The notes under the pieces: generated by a model
Database searches by the model: none
What the model was told of the DNA's origin: nothing
The model's input: only the letters and a program-made list of their open reading frames with translations
Made by a program: the position numbers and the translations under genes
NCBI GenBank assembly: GCA_005281725.1
Contig: SSBO01000011.1
Span: 405,221 to 469,220, forward strand
Direction: 5' to 3'
DNA from: Wuchereria bancrofti
Taxonomy: Eukaryota > Nematoda > Chromadorea > Rhabditida > Onchocercidae
DNA: 64,000 bases
Shown: positions 23,476 through 36,849 of the stretch, piece after piece
How the letters are laid out: the number at the start of each line of letters is the position of its first letter
How positions within the stretch are numbered: the stretch's first letter is position 1

Positions 23476-26240
23476 TAATTTTCAAAAATTTTCGTATATT
23501 TAATCATACTATAATAAGTGAATGCATAATTAATATTAACGTGAAAAACGTGAAAATTATGTGTACCTAATCAAAATTTATACTTTTTATCTTTAATATT
23601 ATACAATCTATTCATCCTGAATCAATATTTCAATGCTATCTCATTTTCTTTTTTTTTTTTTTGGACATTCATTAAATTTTCCAATAATTAGATATTAAAT
23701 TATTTTCATGTAATTCAAATAATTTTCATTCATTACTAATTTAATTATTTGGGTAATTATTTCCCAATGTTTACACCAATTTTTATTCAATTGCTTGAAA
23801 TTTTTAAAATATTCCTCCCATAAAAGCATTATTTGCTTTCTAAATACTTTTAATTCATTAATCATTAATGATTTAAATTATATTGAATAAAAGATCGATT
23901 AATTGATTAATTCAGATTAACATTTACAAAATAACTAATCAATCGATTAATTCAGACTAAAATTTATTTACAATAGATAAATTTTAAAATGATATTCCTA
24001 AAGAAAAAAAAAAAAATAGCAAACTTTTCTCATTGATTGATCGTTTTTCGAATGCCATTTTTTGCGCAAAAATTGATCGATGCTTACTTTTTTTTTTTTC
24101 CTTATCTTTAACGTTCTTATTTTTATATCTACGTAGTAAATACGTTTATAAATTTTTGTATTCTTTTTCAAATAATAATAAAATTTTCTATTAGAAGAAA
24201 TTATACATCATAGATTCTTTATTAAATTGATAACAATCAATAATAAAATTGAAATTGCTTATTAAATTGAATTTATTATTAAAAATTATTAAAAAGAAAT
24301 TCTTCATTAAATTGATAACAATCAATAATAAAATTGAAATTGCTTATTAAGCAAAAACTATCAAAAGTTTGTATTTAAATGATTTGAAGATGAAATATTT
24401 ATTCTAAAAAAATTTTTAATTTCTTCCCAACTTTTTTTTTCTTTATTTCTCTTTAAATTACATCTAATAATAGCAACAATTAAACTTAAATTAATTTCTC
24501 ATTTCGTTAAATTTGTTATATTTTATTTTTATTATTAAATAAACTATCATTGCGCAATTTTCAGATACATAACTATCGCAAATATTCAATAACTATTAAT
24601 CTTGCTAATTTTTTAAAGAAAACTCAAAGAATCAAAAAAAAAAAAAAAAATTAAAGCGAAATATAATGGAAATATTTTTACGGAAAATAATTATTAGAGT
24701 TTTTTTCTTTTCTTCTTTCTAATTATTTATTATCAGTTAAAAATTGAAAAAAAAAAAATCATTCAATATGCTAAATAAATCTAATAACAAATTAAACAAA
24801 TATACATAAATACATTGTAAAAAATTCAAAAAAAAAAGTTTTTTTTTTCTAAAAAATCTTAAATTATATAAAAATATTTCAATAAAATTGCAAAAAAAAA
24901 AAAGAAAAAAGAAAAAAGAATGAACCGTTTTCCAGATAAGTTGAAAAAATGACTAACTGATCATAGCATTAATAAATATTTACAATTATATACCAATACT
25001 TCTCAATCTACGTATGCAAATTTATATGATAATTTTAATCAATAATATACAATAGAAAATAAAATAGAATTAATCATTTTAAATGTATTTTTATTAAATT
25101 TTAATTGATAACTAATTTTATAAATGGATAAATATTATAATTTATATTTCATATTTTTCATTTTCAACATATTATATCTCTCCTCTAATGTGAAATATAA
25201 TTAATCTGAAATAGCTCAGCAAAAGGGATGGGAAAAAAATTATTTCTAGATAAGGAAGAAGAAAAAATTTCGCCCAGACTTTTTTCTCTTTTTGACTTTA
25301 ATATTTTAATATTTTCAAATTAAGCTAAAAAAAAATTCTTGAAAAGACTAAATTTTAGAATGGATAATTCATCTAGAATTTTTAGAATATTGGAAAATAT
25401 TTTTATTATAACTAATTATCTATTATCATATCTTAACTATATTCTTTTTTTATACATTTATATTAAAACATCACGAAGATCATTAAAGAGAATTATCTCA
25501 TAATGTCACACTGATAATCAATGTTAGAAATTGCATTATCAATCGTTCATATAATTGAAATGAAATTTTCTTTAATTTTATTTCTAATGTCATTATTTGT
25601 TACAATTACAGATTATTTCCTCACTGAAATCCGATAAACGATCATATTTCTACAAATTTTAAAAAATATTCACTTAACAGAAAGAATAATTGAATATAAA
25701 TAAACCACTATCAGCTATATTAGACATCAGAATATAACAATTTCATCAATATTAATTTATCAAACAGTTTAATATCAATGAAATGAAACCATATAACAGT
25801 TAATTTCAAAAAAAAAAAACTGTTGAAAAGAATCAAAACATAAAAGTAACTGTTGAATATTGCAAAAAAAATGGCAATATTATATTAATGAGCAACATAA
25901 CTATTATTTTAAAATTTAAAATTCATTAAAAATCCGTTCAAAAAAAGAAAAACCTATTTAGAAAAACATATTCTAACATACGATTTCACAATCCAGAAAA
26001 GAAATCACATACATCTAATAATTCCAGTAACATCCAGAAGTTTCTCAGGAAAATTAACATATCACAGTAAATATTTCACAAAAAAAAGTATTAAATCACA
26101 GCAACTACCAATCAAATAAGTTCATTTCTAAGAGAAAAAAAAAAGAGAAAGGCAACATTTTACAGCAAAAATAAACTTTCACCGACAAAACAACAACTTC
26201 ATCAAATTTGCCATTTGTCCTTCTGAATCAAATCGTTTAT

Positions 26241-29200
26241 CTAATTTTTCCATCTATTTGTCTAAAATAAGGTTGAATTAAAACTTTGAAAAGACTATTA
26301 AATTAAATGTAATCATAAGCTTAAAATACTATAAATTCTACATTAATATAATCGGTACAAATTTCACTAAAGGGGTGAAATTTGTATAAATAAGTAAATT
26401 ATACATATAAAAAACTAAATTTCAAAAAAAAAAAACTTGAAATAACGTAAACAATAAATATAGTTTTTAATAGGAAAAATTTCCAAAAATTAATTACATA
26501 CGGCATTATTCAAGGCGTTGAGTGCTTTATAAAATTCAATTGTATGTGGTGTTAGCCTGGCTAGAAATTCATTCAGTGCAATTCGATCTTTTTGTGCTAC
26601 CATACATTCAATTATTACTTCAGATGCTTCCGGAAATTGATTCGCAAGATATTGACGTTCGTTTACATCCGGAATAGCACGCAAAAACTTACACAAAATC
26701 TGCAAACAAAAAAGAAAGTCAAATGAAAAAATTTAAAAAAGATAATTAATCATGTCTTAAATTTCAATTCATTTTTTAATAAATTCTTTATAAGTTTGCA
26801 GTTTTTTTTTTCGCAAATTATACTTTTCCAAAATTAAATTCAATTTTATCTCATTAGGAGGAAAATAAAACCTAATAAATTCATATTTCACAAAATAAAG
26901 CAATTCATATTGCTACAAAGTTTCTGTATAATGAAAAAAAAGAAGAAATATTAACGGAAATACTTTCATACTTCTTTTGGTGGTTGTTGCTCATCACTTG
27001 AAATTATCGTAAATAAATGGCGCCAAGCAAAAGGACATTGAATTTTAACACCACCCAATAATTTTTTACTCATTAATACTCGTTCAATATCATTCCATCT
27101 GGAATATTCATGGCACTTACTTTATGCAAATACTATAACTTTCAATTCAAAAAAAAAAAAAAACAAATGTTTATTACTATTTTTCAAATATATATTATAC
27201 CATATTACAATAAGAAATAAGATATATTATCTTAAGTTATTTTTAATAAAAAATAATCAATTATATATTGATTTAATCCATATTCAGCTTTATATAAGTA
27301 TTAATAATAACTACAATAAAATTTGTTTGATGTTTACCAATCTATGAATCATAATTACAAAAATTATTCAAACCTTTTCAAACGAGTTAACGCTGATATT
27401 GCCATCCATGCATATTGCTTTTCAGTCATACTGAAGAATTCTTTAATGGATAATGGACTAGCATAAGCATTCTGCAAAATAAACCTTTAATTAGTTATTA
27501 TTTAACTTATTGAATCTATTATTATTATTATTATTATTACTGAACTTATTATATATTTAACTTATTGAATTTAAACGAATTAATTATTACTTAACTTATT
27601 GAATTTATTTTATTAGTGCAACTTTGTAGAAATTCCCATATTGTTAATGAAATCATATTACCAACTATACCTAAATCTTTCATTAAGTGAAAGGAAATAT
27701 AATTTGAACAAAACCTAAGCTTCTTTCTTACTCCATTCTCTCATTCTACATACTGACTTCCACACTGATTACGTTTAATTTCAAGTAATCTCTCAAAATG
27801 GCAATCGTTTCTTCCTATCTTACTATGAATTAAATTATAATGGCCAAGAGCATAGGCCAATCTTTCAACATAGCTTATTTTGTAAATATGTGCGGTAATA
27901 TTTTCACTTCATAAGTTACTACAGTCTCTTAATTACTGTGTTGACTAAATGAATATAACGCTATGAGTAAGTAACATAAGTTTTTCCAAAAGTTTTATTT
28001 TCTTTTTTTTTTTTTTTTGATTTTGCTTAAAGTTAATTTAAGTAAATTTAATTTCATAGCTAATAATATTGTTGCTGAATGTTCCACATATCGCTATAGA
28101 TGACATATGACAGTTGCGACATCAAGCTTCGCTTATTCTATCATTCTTCAATGAATCAGTCAGTAGTGATTGTCATTATTGTACAATTTTTGAAATTTAA
28201 TTTACTAAAGCTTGATTGTATCAAAAATTAAAGTACCACGGGAAGATCAAAATGATACAGACAAGAATAATACAGTGTTGTCAAAACTGGTCGTCCAATT
28301 AAAGTAATTGTTTTGGGATATTGCTGGAAGATTTTGTTTTTTCCTTCTTTGATAAGTGCTTCATCAGCATCCTAAATAGTTATAATATTTGCAAAATGGA
28401 AGAGTCAATTATAAAAAAGAATATTTCATTTAAAATTACTATAAAATTTCTTACTTCAATTATAATTTGTCGTTCCAGAAGATCAATATATTCATTTACA
28501 GATTTTGAAAAAGCTTGAAGTGATGGAATGGCAGTACATGAATTCAAACACTTTTTCAAATATACAATTCGCTCATTTGGTGGTTTCTTACATGCCACTG
28601 AGTATAATACAAGTGCAACTTCTTCTGTACGATTTAAAGCTCTGAAATGAATTTTTTTTTTCTTTCTTCTTTTTTTTTTTGATGGTAAAATTATACCGTT
28701 ATTTGATTTTTAATAGTATATGATGGAAAGAAATATTAAAAACATTCTCTCTTTCTTTTTTCCCATTTTTTCATAATGATTCATCTTAATTTCTTTAAGA
28801 TGAATCATTATGAAAAGGTATTTTCAATAACCTATCCCCAGAAATAAAGTGCTTGTTAATTTTGAGAATTCCATGCTTTACATGACATTTTACACTGATA
28901 TAAGCATTAAAAATTTTACACTCTATGAAACTCACATCATAGCATAATGAAAATTAAAATTAAGCGCAAAATATCTCGTACGACTTATTGCATATCATCA
29001 AGCAGTAGCATTTATTGTTTACATTTTCAAATCTAGATATAAAAAATAAAATAAAAACTTACGATAATGTTGAAGTTAGTTGATCAAAATTCTTTATATC
29101 TTTTAAATAAGATATATAATGATGAGCAGCAACTGGCTTTTGCTTTAGAATATCCAAAAATATCGAAGTTTTAAGAGATCTTTCCAAAGCTAATACGACC

Positions 29201-31341
29201 TGAACATAAATTTATAAGCAAAATCTACAAATGGCTAAGGTAATGAGTAAGAAAAGCTTGTAACGATTTATCACAAGTATACAACAATGCTATAAGGTAA
29301 ATGGATTGTCAAATTTACAAAAAATCTAAAAATAAATCTTTTTGATATTAACCTGAAAGAAATACCTAAATCGATATTTTAAAATGAATAAACACTTTAA
29401 TTTTAACAAATATACAAAAAAAAAAAAAATACAAATTTAAACAAGTAAATGAACGTTGGGAAATAATTCCTAATCGCTCATCGCCAAAAGTAGTAAGTTT
29501 TATTTTATCTTCAAAAATGGGCAAACTAAGTATCAGTTTATAACATGAGCAATCCTAAAAATTTATCTTACCAATCAAAGCTGAAACTCTGGATAATTAA
29601 AAAAAAAACAACAACAAATTGAAATGATGAAGAATTGTAGATGGACGCCCAAAATTTCTTCAGATGCAATAAGTGAGAAGAAATATGTAGATAAATATGA
29701 TCTTTGTTTAACAAGAGAAAATTAAATTCAAATGCTTACAGCAATGATGACATTTCCATCATAGGATTCCAAGGCAGCTTCCAATAAATCTAACTTTTCT
29801 TTCTTACTTCGATACAAGTCTAATGAAACCGGATCATTTCGTAGCAATCTTCGAATTGTATGTTCAGGATCAGCTGCACGATAACGTTCTAATCTTACTT
29901 GCTAAAAGAGTAAACATTAAACAACACCAGTTACTGTCTAGAAAATTAAATAAATCATTAGACAATATCATTCGGAATACATCTACAAATGATGTAAGAT
30001 AACGTTGCAGATGATTATGAAGTAATAAAGCAAAAAAAGAATCCATGTAAAAATCTCAATAAAAATGATCATATATATATTGTAATAAAGAAATTCTTCT
30101 CAAAAGATAAGCTCATAATACTAACCATTAAATCATATCTTAAATGAAAAATGAAAACTTTAAAATTAAATCTATGAAGAAATAAATTAAAAACAAAAAA
30201 CCTCCAAATGCTTTTGTAATTTTCTGTGTTCACTTTTCAGTCTAGAGTAGTCCAATTGTGTAGTTGCATTACTCGAAAATGATTCAGCACTACCATCAGA
30301 AATGAATGAAGAAGCATAATCACAGGAAACAGGACAATATTTTAAAGGAGTTTTCTGACCAAATGATTGATCCTAAAAATATACTTTTAATCTTAAACCT
30401 AAATAAAAATATACGCAATGAGTAACTCTTTTCAATATGAATGCAAGGAATCATATAGCAATATTTTACAACCAAATAGGAAAGATAAAGATTTTAAATG
30501 TTTACCTGATTGAACTGTACGAATGAACGACCTGGTCTCGAAGTTTCAAAGACTGTTTTCAGTGCATCCGTACTTCCATTCCTAGAATTATAAATTTAAG
30601 ATTCCCAGATTTAAAAAAATTAAAAAAGATTTTCTACATAAACAATCATTCTCTCGAGCATTTGATTGCAAATTTAATAAGTCATGAACGATGTGATGAA
30701 ACTGTTAGATTTTATAATTTCAGATAAAAGCAATTGCAAGATGAAATAATTATTTCATAATTTTATGCATATAAAAGAGAATTTAAACCTTAAATTTTGC
30801 TTAGTTTGAACTTCTCCAATCGATGGTGATTCACTTCCAGTATTCGACCATCCATCATCGCTATCAAAACGAAATCTACACTCAAACAAATCATCTACAG
30901 CTGCTCGAGCAGCAGCCTATCAAAAACTTGAATTAATAAAAGTTTTTGAATATATAATTAATCGTACATTTTAATATTAAATCGAAAAAAAACAAAAGAT
31001 ACTATGATAATTTCATCAGTAGCTGTTAACAGTATTACAAATAATCCTATATGATTGAAGAATATTGAAAAAATATTGAAATTATATATGATATAAGAAC
31101 AAAATAAACAAATTAAACGAAATAAATATTAACTTAGAATTTTTTTTCTGACTTTGAGTTACTGAAATGGTTTACTTGAAAATTATTCAATCTAATTACA
31201 TGAATGAAAACACTAGTTGATTAAGTAATTAATTACCGCATTAGCAGTCGATAAGTTATCAAATGGAGAATCAGTGAAATCATTGGAATTCCAATAGCTA
31301 TCTTCTGGATTTTCAAAAGTGAATTTTCGATGGGCTGCCAT
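26241..31341 (-). CDS. spe-39: SPE-39/VIPAS39 homologue, twelve exons, 514 aa
   Basis: Exons in transcript order: 31341-31237, 30916-30789, 30581-30506, 30372-30202, 29901-29740, 29199-29063, 28641-28455, 28371-28237, 27471-27374, 27098-26972, 26699-26502, 26261-26241, ending in TAG. The second half matches animal VIPAS39/SPE-39: DLLERQIIIE, LLEAALESYDGNVIIA, TLYYSCLYHF, ASPLSIKEFF and the C-terminal RWKN. SPE-39 binds the Sec1/Munc18 protein VPS33B and works in vesicle delivery to late endosomes and lysosomes; in C. elegans it is needed for sperm membranous organelles. The N-terminal 35 residues start with an acidic/aromatic EDSYWNSNDF segment, also usual for the family. Length matches the family (about 490-520 aa). 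The last exon is a 21-nt micro-exon; without it the frame ends at VCN. The GTG|GTACTT donor of exon 8 was chosen because it alone keeps frame with the next exon. No good acceptor is seen directly before the ATG. Confidence 0.92.
28768..28816. repeat. Perfect 22-bp inverted repeat in spe-39 intron 6
   Basis: The arms 28768-28789 and 28795-28816 are perfect reverse complements (core CATAATGATTCATCTTAA) with a 5-nt loop. The element lies in the intron 28642-29062. It could fold as a hairpin in the pre-mRNA. It may be a remnant of a foldback element or a small-RNA precursor; nothing more can be said. Confidence 0.8.
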
Positions 31342-33970
31342 AAAATTTCAGAATTATGTAGAAGTGCATGCTACATTCATATTAATACACAAACCATATT
31401 TGAAATGAATTAAACATTTCTTGCTGCAAAAAAAAGAAAAAATTGACTTTGAAGTTAGTTCATCAAACATTTTTCTTCATTGATTCTTTCATTAAACATT
31501 TTCAATTTCTGCTAAAATTAAGTGAAATTTCAATAAAACAATCAATTTCATTTTCTTCAAGAAAATTTCACAGAAAATAAAAGAGAAACTAAAAATAAAT
31601 GTTAACTATTCTCGACCGAAAAACATTCCAAAACATTTTAACCGAAGAATTTTATGAATTCCTTTCTTTTTTTTAATTTCATAAAACATGAAAAAGTTTG
31701 CGACAGCAATTTAAAATGAATCATGAATGGAGTGAATGTGTAATTTGAGGAGACGCGAGACATATGTAAAACTTTTGAGAAAGCATAATGTTAGAGAGTG
31801 AGAAAATACCAAATTAGTGTGTGTTACAGTTGAAACAGAGATTGAGAGTGTTCTACCATGGATTTTACCAATGTGTTGTACCATGCATAAATAAATTATA
31901 TAAAAAGTGATGAATATTTAAAGTTTGTTAATAATTTTAAAATGTTTTCGTTTTTCCGGAACAATTTTCAAATCAATTTTTTCAGATCCGGAATGATCTA
32001 AGAAGAATAATTCATGAATTTGTTGAAAATAATAAATGGACTATTTAGCACGAATGTTTCCATTTTCAATTGATGTTAATATTTTATATCAAATTTTCCT
32101 TATCGTTTATCAATTACAGATTATCATTTATCAGTTATTGATTATGTTTATTGCAAATATTTAACTGAAATATTTAGTCATTGAAAAGAATGAATTAACT
32201 ACAAAAGATCTTAGGGATACTTTTTAAAGAAATATTCAACTATGCCTGCAATGATGATAAATTAAATATCTTAATTAAAAATTTAAATTAATTCCAAATC
32301 GTTTTTTCTTTATTGAAATGTTTTTTTTTCAAAAAATTAAGTATTATAATCGTTGAAAAGTTTATTCTTTTTCCGATATACGAAATGGATTACTCTTTAA
32401 AGAAATTCAATACGATTTTTTTTTTGTAAACTAATAATTAAGTGATTAATTAAGCAATATGTTAAGTTGAAATTTCAAATTTGCATATGTTACAAATTCA
32501 TTTCTTAAGAATTTCATTTAAAGCCAATGCTTTAGATAGATGTTTATTTTGTCATTGACATTGTGATCTGAAAAATAATCAATAAATATTGGTTTTTTTT
32601 TTTTTTCATTGATTAATGTTCTTGAATTAAAGTGGAAAATAACAATGCATGAAATGATAGTAAATAATTAATTAAGCAATATGTTAGGTTGAAATTTTAA
32701 TTTATTATCCAGAAAAATAAATGTTAGCAATTAATTAGCAATTATTAAAGATTAATTGAAGAGTTCAAATCATTTTGCATGTAATATTTTTAAGAATTTT
32801 GAAATTGTTATTTGGCAAAGTTTAAAATTTTTTCATAATTAAAAATGTATAACGGATAAATTTATAGCAAAAAGTTGTTAAAAAACACATCAGTACAAAA
32901 TAGCTATCTTCATTAATACAAAGTAAATTTCGTTATTAATTAATTTAATTAAAATGTGTTAAAATGAATTCTTATATAAATTAATTAATCAAAAAGAATA
33001 AATCATTCATTTTAGTCTCATAAATTTAAATAGTCGATCCTTATCCATCTTTAAATGAAACTTTAATTATTCTTCATGCTGTTTCACTTCTTCAAACAAA
33101 TCTGTTACTTCTGAGATTATAATATTTTCATTTAAACATAAAATGAGTTGAAATTTATTTAGACGAAACAAAATGAAATAAATTGAACAAATTTTGTCAA
33201 ATTAAAACAAATTAAAATCAACTAAAACAAACCTAAAATTCAAACAAACAAAACTGAATTAACTGAATTAAGTTGCATTTAAATTAGTCTGCATTAAATT
33301 AAATAAAGTAGGTGGAATAATATTAAATTAAATTTAGCTCAAACTAATTTTTATGATACATTCAGTTTAATTAAAAGAAAAAATGTCATTGTTAATTAAT
33401 AGCATCATAACTGTTGTTTTTTAATGCGAAGAATTGAAATGCTAACTGAATATTTGAATATTAACTGACTATCAGTTCAAATTTAAATATTTTTCATAGC
33501 AGTTAATAATAAAAATAAAATTAAAATTTGAAAAACATTATGTTGGAATCATTTCATACCTAACATTTGAAACAATTTTGTTCGGTTGATTTAAAAAGTT
33601 TAACTTTCTTATTTTCAAACTGTTTCCGCTTCCGTTAGCTAACTTTCCATTCCCAAATTTTATACTAATTATTACTTGTATTTTTTCAAATTAGTAAAAT
33701 TTCTAAATTAATGATGCGAAATTAATAATTTGATAGGACTAGTTTAATTAAAGAAATTTATTTACATAAAAATTTTTTGTCACAAAAATTTTTTTACACC
33801 TATCGCACGATCATAATATCCTTTTAAATGATAATCATTAGCAGATTTTTTTTGCGACAAACTTTTTAAAATATTTAAGATAAAAAAAATTTTTAAAGAT
33901 GTTCGAAATATTTTTTTTTTTTTTAATTTTAAAAATTAGAAAAAAAACAAAGAAAAATATAATCGATTTA
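31342..33970. other. Divergent intergenic region, spe-39 and membrane-protein gene
   Basis: 2.6 kb between two divergent genes, so it should hold both promoters. No exon seen. A less AT-rich patch at about 31730-31880 (GAGGAGACGCGAGACATATG) with two near copies of TACCATG lies 400-540 bp upstream of spe-39 and is the best promoter candidate. The rest is AT-rich. Confidence 0.45.
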
Positions 33971-33982
33971 TTCAGCATAACG
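33971..33982 (+). promoter_or_regulatory. Probable trans-splice acceptor of the membrane-protein gene
   Basis: TTATTCAG ends at 33975, 7 nt before the ATG at 33983. The longer reading frame opening at 33899 translates low-complexity T-rich DNA and would be removed with the outron. Confidence 0.5.
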
Positions 33983-35407
33983 ATGAATCGTGAAGCATCA
34001 GAAGATGAAAATGATATAAATGAGCCAAGTTATTTCTGTTATAAGGCTTATCTTAAGGTTTGTTTCCTTTTTTTTTCTTTTTGAATTTTTATTTCAGACT
34101 CTTTTTTTTTTTTGTTAAAAAATAATAAATTTTTGTGATTAGTTTTTTATTTATTTGTTTTTTTTTGAGGAAAAGAAAATAAAATGGAATGGAAAAATTA
34201 TTTCAAAATTTTGATTAAATTTCAACTTTTTTTTTTCCATTTCAGTATCCTCTTTTCAAACATTGTAGACGGCTGGTTATGCTATTTTTATTTTATATTC
34301 GATGATAGGAATTAAACGATTATACGATCATATCAATCAATTAATGATCATGGATCAATGTATTTCATGTCGTTTGTATGAGGAACAAACTGCTGGTGTA
34401 ATTTATTAAAATTTTAATTAGCATAAAAAAAATTAATGCATATTTGTGTAATTAATTATTAATTCTTTTAATTATTTTAATTATTAATTTCTTTTAATTA
34501 ATAATTAATTTTTTCAATTTTTACCAACATTTGCATAGTAGTACAGGTAAAATATAAATATGCTCATAATATGGAATAAATTTAAAATTTAATATTTCTG
34601 AGAACAATTTATTATCTGATAAAAAGGAGAAAATAAAGATAGCATTTGCAAAAAATAATTTTAACCTAAAATTTTCATTATACTTGATCTTTTTTTCACA
34701 ATTAATTTGATGATATCGGATAAATAATCATTCACATTTTAATTTAGCTAATAATAAAATAGGTAAATAAGCTTAATTCAAATCAATTTTAATCAAACTA
34801 ACTTAGTAACAATATTATTTAATCTTTATAAATGCAATGCATATCGTTGAGTGAATTAAACAGTGAAATAATTTCCTTTTTTTTGCTTAATTAATTAAAT
34901 TGATTATTATTTAAAATGATAAATATTAAGGATTTATTAAAATTTTTCTGCATTTAATCCAAATTTAATTTTTTTTTTTTTTTTTAGAAAAAAATGATTT
35001 CAGTTACTTTGGGGTCTGTCAGAATTATTGCTGTACGGTTTAGCACCATTATCGGCGCTTTTTGCATTAATTCATGCTGATTTAGAATGGCTTTTTCCAA
35101 CTTATGCAATGCGAACACTATTTCCAAGCTTTATGCTTGTTTTACCAATAACACTTACAATTGTAAGTTTAAACTAAAATGTGTTAAATATGGTTTAAAC
35201 ATGTTTGAAACGAAAAATGTTAGTCATTAATTAAGGAAATATTTATTATTATTATTATTGTTATTATTATTATTGTTACTGTTATTATTATTATTATTGT
35301 TATTATTATTATTATTGTTATTATTATTATTATTGTTATTATTATTATTATTATTGTTGTTATTATTATTATTATTATTGTTATTATTATTATTATTATT
35401 ATTGTTA

Positions 35408-35486
<79 letters not shown>

Positions 35487-36849
35487 AACAACTGATGGAT
35501 TTCAGATCAATTTCCTTTTTTTTCTATTCTGTAGTTTGAAATTTATGAAAAATAATATGTTATAAGCATGACTAATAAATTATTCAACAGTCAGATTCAG
35601 ATTCTACAGTAAAGTCTATTAATTTATAAATGATAATACAAATAATAATACAACAGTAATAATAATAATAACAATAATAATAAATAATAATAACAATTAT
35701 AAATAATAATAATAACAATAATAATAATAGTAATAATAATAAGAAGAAGAAGAAGAGGAAGAATTAATAATAATAATAATAACAATAATTAATAATAACA
35801 AATAATAAATAATAATGGTAATAATAATAATAGATGGTGATAGTGAGCAGATAGCAAAATTTTTGAAATTTATGGCGAACAAAAGGTCTCATCACGTCAA
35901 AAAGGAAGTTGTAAAAGTGTCGAAAGAATGAATAATAATAGAAATTTAAAAAAGTAATAAAGAGGAGAAAAAAAGAAAAAAACCAAAATTTATAATTTGA
36001 AAAAGGTGAAAAAAACTGGAAATAAATGAAAAGGAAAATTTGTTTAAATTAAATTTTAGTTCTCGTATATTTTATATTGGTTTATTGATGTTATAATTGA
36101 TGTGCAACAAGTTTCGGATAATTTGCTTGAAATGGAAGTATGGAAACGATGCATTTGGGCTAGTGCATTACTAATTGCTAATGTTTATGCTTTAATACTT
36201 GCAATTATTGTTGCACAACTAATTTATTATCAACATTATATTATTATTGAAGAACAGGTAATCAGTTAATTAATTATCAAAATTATAGGTAATTAATTTA
36301 GTAATGCAAAATTGCTTATTTAAAAAATGCATCAATTAATTGAAATATTATAGAAAATACTAATTATGATCAAATAGTATAAATTATAGTTTAAAAAAAA
36401 TGATAATTTTTGTTATCATTTAATTAAGTAACGAATATGTTATCAACGATTATGCATGATAGCATATTTGTTATCAATTATCAATGATATGTTTTAGATG
36501 TTCAGATTTGTTGATCATAATGTATGCATATATCTGGAAAATTGTTTTTTTTTTTTAAAAAAAAAGAAAAAGCATTTTATGATCATATTTCGAGTAATAA
36601 AATATTTCAAATAATTTTTTTATAATTCGTGAAAAAAAAAGGGAAAAAAAGAAGGTAAAATGATGGAAAAAAAAAGATAAATTTTGAAAGAATTATTTTT
36701 AGGCTATACGTGAGCAACGAATTTTAATGAATAGAGAAAGAATTCAATTTTATCATCGTAATAATAGACATCAAAATGGACGTCAATTTATTAATCAACC
36801 AGGAAATGCTGAAATTATGCAAAATCATGAAGAATTAATTAATCATTAA
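33983..36849 (+). CDS. Unrecognised four-span membrane protein, five exons, 235 aa
   Basis: Exons 33983-34057, 34269-34397, 35004-35162, 36060-36257 and 36703-36849 join in frame to TAA. I do not recognise the family. Hydrophobic segments at about residues 27-44, 69-92, 108-135 and 152-178 suggest four membrane spans, with short polar loops; one contains MDQCISCRLYEEQ with a CxxC pair. The N terminus is acidic (EASEDENDINEP) and the C-terminal 48 residues are polar, Asn/Gln/His-rich (RNNRHQNGRQFINQPGN). The architecture resembles small tetraspanning endomembrane or plasma-membrane proteins, but that is only topology. Intron 3 (35163-36059) holds a 245-bp TTA microsatellite. The last two exons recur unchanged at 39665-39862 and 40308-40454 in what looks like an assembly duplication. 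The acceptor CATTGTAG (34261-34268) was chosen over the TTTCAG 24 nt upstream because that one leads to a stop. Confidence 0.75.
35239..35484. repeat. (TTA)n microsatellite
   Basis: About 245 bp of TTA/ATT triplets with rare GTT, inside intron 3 of the membrane-protein gene. A 75-residue poly-Leu frame across it is a repeat artefact. A shortened version (38878-38927) follows the N at 38877. Confidence 0.95.

Larger units (their letters stand above)
20776..26240. other. 5.5-kb intergenic region upstream of headcase, downstream of spe-39
   Basis: No coding exon found. It contains a long AAT microsatellite, a GC-richer block at 22.6-22.75 kb and two ACGT-containing tandem arrays (22.8-23.5 kb), all listed separately. 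The remainder, about 23.5-26.2 kb, is plain AT-rich DNA in which I see nothing distinct. Confidence 0.6.

Noticed and set aside
35258..35539. 93-residue poly-Leu open frame
   Set aside because: Translation of a TTA microsatellite inside an intron.
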